Positions 6,258 to 12,905 of a stretch of DNA of 25,451 nt are shown here, in pieces. Made by a program: the position numbers and the translations under genes. Origin of the DNA: Deinococcus arboris (GTDB lineage: Bacteria > Deinococcota > Deinococci > Deinococcales > Deinococcaceae); contig NZ_WQLB01000045.1 of NCBI RefSeq assembly GCF_009755355.1, positions 1-25,451 of the forward strand. The letters are read 5' to 3'. The first letter of the stretch is position 1; each line of letters starts with the position of its first letter. The notes under the pieces were generated by a model that was not told where the DNA came from, ran no database searches, and was given only the letters and a program-made list of their open reading frames with translations.

Positions 6258-6716
6258 TCAGGGCTCGTCCCAGACACTGGGGGGCGTGTAGAGGACGTCG
6301 CTCTGGTAGGTTTTGAGGATCTCCGGCGCGTCTTTGAAGGTGTCGGTTTTCGGCTTCAGCAGGCTGGTGGCCAGCGCGATCTCCAGCTCAGGGTCGCTCC
6401 TGAGCCGGAAGGTCCCGTGATACTGCCCGTAATCATCGCCCCAGCGCATCTCCACCACATGGGGCTCAATCAGAGCCGAAAGCTCCCCCAGGACCTGCTC
6501 CCGGTTCAGAGGAGAGACGTAGACCCGGGAGCCCCCCTCCGTCACCAGGGGGCCGTAGAACTTCGCCCCGTCAATGAGCTCGAACTCCGGTGCCGACAAC
6601 CGCTGCAGAATCAGGGCATGGAACTGGTCGGGGCCGAGTGGAGCGGTCTCCTGGGATCCCTCCACTGGCTGGCACGCCACCAGTATCAAAACGCAAAGGC
6701 CCAGCCGCCCAATCAC
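6258..6716 (-). CDS. Lipoprotein, candidate immunity paralogue 2
   Basis: A 152-residue lipoprotein starting at GTG 6716. The signal peptide is MIGRLGLCVLILVACQ, with lipobox LVAC and lipidated Cys15. The mature part, PDQFHALILQRLSAPEFELIDGAKFYGP onward, aligns along its whole length with the product of the gene 7 nt upstream. Shared blocks are ILxRL, IDxxKFYGP, LIEPHVVxxRWxDDYGQYHGxFR, LATSLxKxKTDTFKxAPEILKTYQSDVLYTPPSVWxEP. The carboxy end is nearly identical down to DNA. No enzymatic motif is seen. Because it follows a lipase-like gene in one operon, a role as envelope-anchored inhibitor of that lipase is inferred, by analogy with lipoprotein immunity proteins of secreted phospholipase effectors. 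Confidence 0.8.
   Translation of the reverse strand: MIGRLGLCVLILVACQPVEGSQETAPLGPDQFHALILQRLSAPEFELIDGAKFYGPLVTEGGSRVYVSPLNREQVLGELSALIEPHVVEMRWGDDYGQYHGTFRLRSDPELEIALATSLLKPKTDTFKDAPEILKTYQSDVLYTPPSVWDEP
6277..6330. repeat. 54-bp exact direct repeat, copy 1
   Basis: This 54-bp stretch is identical to 6743-6796 and extends with few mismatches on both sides. It encodes the conserved carboxy end (APEILKTYQSDVLYTPPSVW) of both lipoprotein paralogues. The rest of the two genes has diverged far more. Confidence 0.9.
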
Positions 6717-6723
6717 GGCGCAC

Positions 6724-7194
6724 TCAGGGCTCTTCCCAGACGCTGGGGGGCGTGTAGAGGACGTCGCTCTGGTAGGTTTTGAGGATCTCCGGCGCGCTTT
6801 TGAAGGTGTCCGTTTTCATTTTGACCAGGCTGGTGGCCAGACCCAGAATCATCTTTGGATCGCTCTTGGGCCGGAACCCACCGTGATACTGCCCGTAATC
6901 ATCGGCCCAGCGCAGATCGACCACATGGGGTTCAATCAGGTCTGACAGGATGCCCAGCACTTCGTCTCGAGATAACTTGGACACATATGACCGCGTCCCT
7001 CCAGCGGCTGCGTCAGGGCCATAGAACTTGACCCGGTCAATCTGCTGAAAATCGCTCTGAGCGAGGCGGTCAAGAATGAGTTGATTGAGCTGCTCAGGGG
7101 TCAGAAGGGCACTTCCTTTGGTCTGTTGAAGGGTCTCGGCTGGGGCAGGACGGCAAGCCACCAGTGCCAGGGTCAGCAGAATGAGGCGTTTCAT
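6724..7194 (-). CDS. Lipoprotein, candidate immunity paralogue 1
   Basis: A 156-residue lipoprotein. The start chosen is ATG 7194 because it overlaps the stop of the lipase-like gene (ATGA, 4 bases) and is preceded by GGAGGGG at ribosome-site distance; an ATG 12 bases further upstream is less likely. The signal peptide is MKRLILLTLALVACRP with lipobox LVAC, Cys14. The mature region begins with a polar linker and LLTPEQLNQLILDRLAQSDFQQIDRVKFYGP, and ends with TYQSDVLYTPPSVWEEP. It is paralogous to the following gene. Translational coupling to the lipase gene implies matched production of the two proteins, which is the usual arrangement for a toxin and its protector. Family otherwise unknown. 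Confidence 0.85.
   Translation of the reverse strand: MKRLILLTLALVACRPAPAETLQQTKGSALLTPEQLNQLILDRLAQSDFQQIDRVKFYGPDAAAGGTRSYVSKLSRDEVLGILSDLIEPHVVDLRWADDYGQYHGGFRPKSDPKMILGLATSLVKMKTDTFKSAPEILKTYQSDVLYTPPSVWEEP
6743..6796. repeat. 54-bp exact direct repeat, copy 2
   Basis: Second copy of the repeat at 6277-6330, in the same orientation 466 bp away, at the 3' end of the upstream lipoprotein gene. Recombination between copies would delete one gene and fuse the pair. Confidence 0.9.
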
Positions 7195-9230
7195 TGTCCC
7201 CTCCACGACTTCCAGATGATGTCGAGCTGGTCACGAACCTGCTGTTCCACATAGTCTGGCACCCGCACGCCCTGGCGGAAATAGGTGTCGATTGGCGTGG
7301 CCTTCTTCGGATAGATCGGGATGCCATAGCCCGTGGACATGGGCCGGGCCGCATAGTCCGTCTCGTAGTGATCCATTTTCAAGACCTTGCTCAGCGCCAC
7401 GTCATCCGGGTCCAGCGGCAGCGGCGCGGAGCCTTTCATCAGCTCGTTCGCCCGCTTTTTGAATTCGGCGAGCGTCTTGATGGTTTTGTCGGCCGCCAGG
7501 TTCTCCACGTGCGACAGCAGTGTGTTGTAGGCGATGTTGGCGTAGACGGTGGCCTCGAACAGGTCGGTGCCTGGATAGAGGCCGACGTTGTTCGCCAGGG
7601 TCAGCCGCTTGTTCTCCGCCTGGATGCGCGGATCCTGCGCCGTGCTGTAGTTGCCGGCAAAGACCGTCTTGACGTCCTGCACCTTCTCTCCAGGTTTGGC
7701 GCTCAGCGTCCCCTCGTCCCTGAGGCCCTGATCAGCAATCACCTGGAGGTCTTCGCTGAGGTTCTTCTGGCCCCGGATGTAGGTGCTCAGCATCGGGGTG
7801 ACGTGCCCCGAGGCGATGTTCTCCAGCGCACTGTTGCCAAAGGGCTCTGACGTGCCTTTGTCCCGACTCACCCGGTCAAAGTAGGTGATTTGACCGTCGA
7901 GCGCCTGTTGCCCGGCGGTCGGCACGATGTCGCCTTCGACCCGGTAGTGCCGCGCCAGCACCGGATCAGCCTGGCCGGCATTGTGTTGCCGCATCTTGGC
8001 CACTTCCGCCTTGTCGATGTTGGCGGCCTGGAAGGTCACCACCGAACCGAAATACTCCGGGTGCAGGGCGGGCACCAGCTGAGCAATCGCACCGCCTAAG
8101 CTGTGCCCCGTCGAGATGGCCTTGCCCTTGAGGCGCTGCAGGTTGGCCAGGATGAGGTCCTCGTTCGGCTGCACGTGATACCACCCGACCTGCTTGGGGG
8201 ACAGGTCGCCGATGATGGTGTCGACCGTCCCCTCAACGCCTTTTTGCCGGGCCTGGGCTTGTTCGGCGACAGAACCGCCCTTTGCCTTGGCCGCTTTGGC
8301 CGCGTCATTCCCCAGCGGATCGTACATGACCCCCTCGGTGCCCCGGAAGGAGACGATGGGGTGCGCCCATTTGGCCTTCCCAGGAATGGGCGTGAACATG
8401 CGCATCTGGAAGCCCCAGCGGCCCAGAATCAACGGGCCAGCCTTGAAGCCGAAGTGCTTCAGCACCGCCGCCGGGTTGCCGCCCCGGCGCTCATCCACGG
8501 TGTCGGCGTTCATCTCCTCGGCCGTCTGGTTGCTGTACACCAGGCCCACGGAAAGCTGCTCTAAAAAAGTATCCAGAGTCAGCGTCTCTTCGTTCATCGG
8601 CGGCGGCAGCAGGGCCATCAGGGGACCGCGCTGATTGGCGTCACGGATGAGTTCGCCCAGCGTGGCGCTGAGGGTCTTGCCGCCGTTCTGTTTGGCGTAC
8701 GCGGCGGCCACGGCGTGACGGTCTTTGGCGGGAATGGCCCCCAGGATGCCCTTGAGAATCGCCACGTCATGGCTGGTGGCGGCGCTGCCCAGGGTGTCCC
8801 GGGCCTGGTAGGCTCCCGTCGGATTTCCCAGGCCGACTTGCCCCAGGGCGTGCCGGGTCTCGGTCAGGCGCCGGGTCACGCCACTCGTGATGTCCTGCGC
8901 GGCGGCGGGGCCGAGCAGAGTGCCGGCGAGGCCGTTGCTGGCCCCATCCGCCCAGCCGGGAATAGCGGCGCCGTGTTCGCCCAGGTTGGCCTTGACGGTC
9001 TGGTTCATCAGCCGCTCGCGGGTGTGCTTCTCGATCCACTCGTTCAGGAAGCTCGCCATCAGGTTGGGCCGACCCGCCATGCCCTTGATCTTGGCCGCGT
9101 TGCGCTGCAGCTCCGCCAGAACGTAGGCCGGGAGGGCCGCCGCAGGCTTGACGGCCGGCGTGGCCGCCTTGGTAGGGGTCGCCTGGGACGACGTGGTGGG
9201 GGCAGGACGGCGAAGTTGGGTCTCCAGCAT
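7191..9230 (-). CDS. Class-3 lipase-like protein, candidate toxin
   Basis: A 679-residue protein predicted to hydrolyse (phospho)lipid esters. The alpha/beta-hydrolase core spans about 285-485. It contains the lipase-3 strand IVSFRGTEG (292-300), the nucleophile elbow GHSLGG with Ser377, the Asp loop VEGDIVPTAG with Asp434, and His476 in SGHVTPML, so the triad looks complete. Residues 1-35 are Pro/Ala/Thr-rich without a signal peptide. Residues 145-200 (SHDVAILKGILGAIPAKDRHAVAAAYAKQNGG) faintly recall an annexin-type repeat. The long carboxy region (490-679) is unassigned. The start at ATG 9230 is fixed by AGGAG five bases upstream; a longer frame to 9611 would run antisense into another gene. 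Two lipoprotein genes follow with overlap. The setting suggests a secreted or injected toxin, but no delivery apparatus is in the window. Confidence 0.85.
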   Translation of the reverse strand: MLETQLRRPAPTTSSQATPTKAATPAVKPAAALPAYVLAELQRNAAKIKGMAGRPNLMASFLNEWIEKHTRERLMNQTVKANLGEHGAAIPGWADGASNGLAGTLLGPAAAQDITSGVTRRLTETRHALGQVGLGNPTGAYQARDTLGSAATSHDVAILKGILGAIPAKDRHAVAAAYAKQNGGKTLSATLGELIRDANQRGPLMALLPPPMNEETLTLDTFLEQLSVGLVYSNQTAEEMNADTVDERRGGNPAAVLKHFGFKAGPLILGRWGFQMRMFTPIPGKAKWAHPIVSFRGTEGVMYDPLGNDAAKAAKAKGGSVAEQAQARQKGVEGTVDTIIGDLSPKQVGWYHVQPNEDLILANLQRLKGKAISTGHSLGGAIAQLVPALHPEYFGSVVTFQAANIDKAEVAKMRQHNAGQADPVLARHYRVEGDIVPTAGQQALDGQITYFDRVSRDKGTSEPFGNSALENIASGHVTPMLSTYIRGQKNLSEDLQVIADQGLRDEGTLSAKPGEKVQDVKTVFAGNYSTAQDPRIQAENKRLTLANNVGLYPGTDLFEATVYANIAYNTLLSHVENLAADKTIKTLAEFKKRANELMKGSAPLPLDPDDVALSKVLKMDHYETDYAARPMSTGYGIPIYPKKATPIDTYFRQGVRVPDYVEQQVRDQLDIIWKSWRGQ

Positions 9231-9453
9231 GGGGGCTCCTGAGCTCCAGGGTACCGGACGGACGGTCAGCTCGGGGGCACAGATGCGGCGAAAGGCCTTG
9301 AGCAACTGTCCATTTTGAGGGAAGAACGAGGTGGATGCTGTGCCACTGGCCAGGCCCAGCACGCTCGCCTGGGCGGCGTGACCGCCCCTTCGGAGCCCAG
9401 CCTGACCCCAGCCGCGGTCGCCTTTCTCAGGCGCGCAGCACCACGCGGCCGTC
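9231..9453. other. Divergent intergenic spacer
   Basis: This 223-bp spacer separates the lipase-like gene (minus) from the hypothetical gene at 9454 (plus). Apart from the AGGAG ribosome site of the minus gene (9236-9240), I see no repeat, clear promoter box or small gene. Promoters for both directions should lie here. Confidence 0.4.
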
Positions 9454-10317
9454 ATGGCCCGCTTCGTGAATCCGGCGCAGGCCCCGCTGCTCGGTGACCT
9501 GGCCGATAACATGTTCAAGGCGCTGCACGACGCTTTTGAGGTGCACCTCCAGCAGACTTGCCGGGCGCTGCTTCCAGGCTTCAAAGACCCCAAGGGCAAC
9601 AAGGCGGCCATCTACCTGGAGACGCTGAACAAGCAGCTGGGCGGGGCCGTCATCGACTCGGGCCACGCAACCATCATCCTGGAGCAGTGCAGGAGGCGAC
9701 ACGCGGTGACCCGTGAAGGGGAAGCGCCGAGAGAACCGGTGCGGCCAGCAGCGCAGGCCGGCCGGGGTGAACTCTTTGATGCGTTGCCCTTTTCCCACCA
9801 GCACGCGGTGCAGGCCCTGGCCACGCTGCTGTCGGCCACCGCTCACATCGATCAAGCGGCGCGGGGCCAGGTTCAGGGGGCTGAGTTCTCAGCCCATCAG
9901 AACCTGTTCGGCGCTGAGCCGCTCCCAGAGACCTGGGCGGCACTGGACCTAAGCGCGGCCGAAGTGCTGCGGTATCCCCAGGTGCTCAGGATGCTGCGCC
10001 GGGCGCTGCCGGACGGCTGGGCGCTGCCGTTGCCCGTAACCCTCGAGCATATCGTCCTGTTCATGCAGTTCTGGGCCGCGCAGCATGTGCCGGACGGGGA
10101 GGTGCTGCTGGTCGGCCTGGGCACGCCACTGCTGGGGGGACTGTCCTGCGGGGACGTGATCTTCACCCTAACGGACGACCCGGATGCCCTGAAGAACACC
10201 ACCTTTACAGAAGAAGGGGGTTGGGGCGCGGTCTGGTTCCCAGATGGGCGCGCGGCCTTCTGGCCCCTGACCGAACTGCCCGAGCGGGTCGCCGCCACTT
10301 CTGAGGGTGCCCGTTAG
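9454..10317 (+). CDS. Hypothetical protein, 287 residues
   Basis: No recognised domain. Third-position GC bias supports the plus strand. It starts at ATG 9454 (MARFVNPAQAPLLGDLADNMFKALHDAFEVHLQQTCRALL); no ribosome site is evident and ATG 9511 (MFKALHDAFEV) is an alternative. The amino third is helical. A Arg/Glu/Pro/Ala-rich stretch (residues 85-110) separates it from a carboxy region with VTLEHIVLFMQFWAAQHVPDGEVLLVGLGTPLLGG and a Trp-rich end (GGWGAVWFPDGRAAFWPL). No signal or clear membrane helix. The gene is divergent from the lipase operon. Its TAG stop (10315-10317) overlaps the TAA of the convergent pseudogene by two bases. Function unknown. Confidence 0.65.
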   Translation: MARFVNPAQAPLLGDLADNMFKALHDAFEVHLQQTCRALLPGFKDPKGNKAAIYLETLNKQLGGAVIDSGHATIILEQCRRRHAVTREGEAPREPVRPAAQAGRGELFDALPFSHQHAVQALATLLSATAHIDQAARGQVQGAEFSAHQNLFGAEPLPETWAALDLSAAEVLRYPQVLRMLRRALPDGWALPLPVTLEHIVLFMQFWAAQHVPDGEVLLVGLGTPLLGGLSCGDVIFTLTDDPDALKNTTFTEEGGWGAVWFPDGRAAFWPLTELPERVAATSEGAR

Positions 10318-11269
10318 TGTTGCCCCTTGGCCGTCACCCGAGTGCGTTCAAAGTCGCGTTGAAGCTTCTGGCGGGTGGCCACCACCAGGGCTTTGAAATC
10401 AACCAGCCCCGCCTGGATGTTTTCCGCCGTCACTTCAATGGAGCCAGCGTCTCCAGCGCGCCAGCGGCGCGGTGCCCAGACGGTACAGCGCCGCCCCCTG
10501 ACAGAGCGTGTTGTACCGGGCGTTCAGGTGCAACTGCCCTTCTGCTGGATGCAGCTGCCGGACCATCAGATACTCCAGAAACGTCGGCTCCCACCGGGCC
10601 AGGACGGGGAGCAGGGCTGACCCGTAGAGCCGACTGTACTTCCGGATGGTGGTCCCGGAGGATCTGGGTGCTGGCCCCCTGCAACAGGCCCCGCCCGTAG
10701 AGCGCGGGATCCAGAATTAGCGCCGGCCGCACCAGATCGTATAGCCCCTTGGCAAAGCAGATGACCCGGCCCTGTTGTTCCCAGGTGCGCAGACGTCGCC
10801 GGGTCTGCTGCAGGGCTGAAGGGGTGTGGGAGCCGTAGACCGCGTCCGCCAGTCGCTCCACGGTCACCGGCCAGGTCGCCTGCCGGGCCAGTTGCCAGTC
10901 CATGCTGGTGACTTGAGCGGATTCGGCCGGAGAGCGGCTGGTCTGACTCGGCGCGGGCCAGCGGGGCAAGAAGGCCCAGGAGGGCAGGCCCTGAAGAAAC
11001 GGCGCGGCGTCCAGCAGGTGAAGCAGCGCCGCAGCCACCCGCGGCTGAGGTCCGCTGGTCAAGACGGGCAAGTGATGACGCTGGGCCCACTGGCGCACCT
11101 CAGCGGGGCTGGTCTGTGCCAGGGGCCGCCACGTCACCCACTGATGGGTGCTCACCTCAATCCGCTCGGCGCCGGGGAACTGGGCCAGAATGGCCTGGCC
11201 TCTGGGAAGGATGGCCGCGCGCGGATCAAGGTAGATCTGCCGGATGTCGAGGGGAACGCGCGCCACCAT
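10314..11269 (-). pseudogene. Broken paralogue of the 11398-12456 gene
   Basis: From ATG 11269 the frame matches the intact neighbour closely through WQLARQATWPVTVERLADAVYG and CFAKGLYDLVRPALILDPALYGRG to RDHHPE. Comparison then indicates a loss of about 44 bases after GAAG near 10640 and a further 2-base loss near 10445. Homology continues in two other frames: YSRLYGSALLPVLARWEPTFLEYL, then TAENIQAGLVDFKALVVATRQKLQRDFER, ending at TAA 10314-10316. The first frame alone would give 279 residues with a nonsense-like Pro/Arg/Ser tail ending at 10430. The first 40 residues (MVARVPLDIRQIYLDPRAAILPRG) differ completely from the intact copy and may come from another gene. The helix-turn-helix-like parts suggest a DNA-binding ancestor. 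Confidence 0.8.
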
Positions 11270-11397
11270 AGAGAGAAGAGAACGCGTTTCGGCTCAGGAC
11301 ACCGCGACCTCTGCAACGAAGTCAGGGCCCTCCTTGAGTGCTGCCCCAGACCCCAACCGCCTTAAAAAGCCTCGTTGCGCTCTATGATGGAGGCTTG

Positions 11398-12456
11398 ATG
11401 TCGAGCCGCCCCGCGCCTGCCTTGTCCGCTGCAGAGCACCTTCGCCAACTTCGCAAGATCTACGGTCCCCTGAGCCCCGCCTTCGTCGCCGATGAGCTGG
11501 CCTGCACGCTGGAGCAGGCTGTGCAGCACCTGTACGGGTCCGCCGCCGCCCAGCACTGCTGGGTCCGCCTAGGGGATGTGGCCAGTCTGGCCGGGGTGAG
11601 TGCTTTTGAAGTACGCCAGTGGGTCCACCGCGCCCATCTGCCACTCTTGATCCGCGGGGCACAGCCCAGACCCGCGGCCGCGCTGCTTCACCTGGCGGAT
11701 GCTGCCTTGCTTCTTCAGGACCTGTCTTGGCCCTTTGCGCATCCCACCTGGGCCTTCTTGCCCCGCTGGCCCGTCCCCTCGCACAAGCGCGGTGCGCCAG
11801 CCGAACCCGTTCAGACCACCGAATTGGATTGGCAGTTAGCCCGGCAGGCAGCCTGGCCCATGACCGTGGAGCGCCTGGCCGACGCGGTGTACGGGACCCA
11901 GCGTTCTGATCGAGTGCAGCAGACCCGGCGGCTCATTCGCCACTGGGAGAAACAGGGCCGCATCACGTGCTTCGCCAAGGGGCTGTACGACCTGGTGCGG
12001 CCAGCGCTGATTCTCGATCCAGCCCTGTACGGCCGAGGGGTGCTCCCCAAAGTCAGCACGCAGGCACTCCGGGACCACCATCCGGAAGTGCGTCACTGGC
12101 CTTCCTTTCCCTTGGCGGCCGCCTGGCGGGCGTATAGCCGGTTCTATGGGTCGGCCCTGCTGCCCGTTCTGGCCCGGCGGGAACCGACCTTTCTGGAGTA
12201 CCTGACCGTCCGGCAATTGGATCCCGCCATCGATCTCCAGCTGAATGCTCAATACGAAGTGCTCTGCCAGGAAACGGCCTTCTACCGCCTGGACACCGCG
12301 CCACTGGTCTCTTCAGCGGACTCGATGACCATAGAGGTGACTGCGGAGAACGTCCAGGCCGGCCTGGTGGACTTCAAAGCGCTGGTGGCGGCCACCCGTC
12401 AGAAGCTCCAACGCGACTTTGAGCGGAGTCAGACAGCCGCCCAGCCCCAGTGCTAA
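11398..12456 (+). CDS. Hypothetical two-HTH protein, intact paralogue
   Basis: A 352-residue protein of unknown family. It starts at ATG 11398, with GGAGG five bases upstream; an upstream ATG-less extension to 11338 is unlikely. Residues 10-85 contain two helix-turn-helix-like stretches (LSPAFVADELACTLEQAVQHLYG and VRLGDVASLAGVSAFEVRQWVHRAHLPLL). A Pro/Trp-rich linker follows. Residues 145-205 (DWQLARQAAWPMTVERLADAVYG, RRLIRHWEKQGRITCFAKGLYDLV) look like a winged helix. The carboxy third ends in a long helix (LVDFKALVAATRQKLQRDFERSQ). No catalytic motif is seen. It is divergent from a broken copy of itself 128 bp away, giving an inverted duplication of about 1 kb. A DNA-binding role is inferred only. 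Confidence 0.75.
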   Translation: MSSRPAPALSAAEHLRQLRKIYGPLSPAFVADELACTLEQAVQHLYGSAAAQHCWVRLGDVASLAGVSAFEVRQWVHRAHLPLLIRGAQPRPAAALLHLADAALLLQDLSWPFAHPTWAFLPRWPVPSHKRGAPAEPVQTTELDWQLARQAAWPMTVERLADAVYGTQRSDRVQQTRRLIRHWEKQGRITCFAKGLYDLVRPALILDPALYGRGVLPKVSTQALRDHHPEVRHWPSFPLAAAWRAYSRFYGSALLPVLARREPTFLEYLTVRQLDPAIDLQLNAQYEVLCQETAFYRLDTAPLVSSADSMTIEVTAENVQAGLVDFKALVAATRQKLQRDFERSQTAAQPQC

Positions 12457-12467
12457 CCGGGCATCAT

Positions 12468-12905
12468 TCAGCTAAGGGAAGGTGTTAATCCCGCCCGCTG
12501 CCGGATGGCGGCACGCCACGCCGCCACCTGCGCGGTGGCCACTTCTCCAACTTGTCTCACCGCATCCCCTTGCCCACTCACGACGGCTTGGCGACCCAGG
12601 ACGGTGCGGCCCCACATCACGGCCACCACCGGCTGACCCCGTTCAGTCATCTGCCGGACACTCAAAGGGCGCGCGGGGTCACGCCGAGTGGCGAAGACGA
12701 CGTGATCGGCATGCTGGAGCGCCTGAACCTGCCGGTCCATTTCGTCCAGGAGGGCCAGCGCCAGGGGGAACAGTTCCCCCTCTTGAAGATGACTGGCCAG
12801 ACGCAACTCGTAGGTGCCCCCTCGAAGACCTGGTCTCTCGACGTACAGCATGGACGGGAAGCCTGGAGCATCTGAACGCAGTTGAATGGTGTGAGGCTCA
12901 GTCAT
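12468..12905 (-). CDS. Hypothetical protein downstream of the photolyase-UNG gene
   Basis: A 145-residue soluble protein with no recognised family. It starts MTEPHTIQLRSDAPGFPSMLYVERPGLRGGTYELRLASHLQEGELFPLALALLDEMDRQVQALQHADHVVFATRRDPARPLSVRQMTERGQPVVAVMWGRTVLG and ends in a helical tail. The pattern (short beta strands, then a helix and a strand pair) resembles a small mixed alpha/beta domain. ATG 12905 lies 8 bases inside the end of the photolyase-UNG frame, so it is very likely the next gene of that operon and translationally coupled. A role in the same DNA-repair setting is only guilt by association. Confidence 0.75.
   Translation of the reverse strand: MTEPHTIQLRSDAPGFPSMLYVERPGLRGGTYELRLASHLQEGELFPLALALLDEMDRQVQALQHADHVVFATRRDPARPLSVRQMTERGQPVVAVMWGRTVLGRQAVVSGQGDAVRQVGEVATAQVAAWRAAIRQRAGLTPSLS

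Noticed and set aside
9231..9611. Amino-terminal extension of the lipase-like ORF to 9611
   Set aside because: It runs antisense to the 9454 gene, has Ser/Cys/Ala-rich composition unlike the rest, and a strong AGGAG ribosome site sits five bases before ATG 9230.
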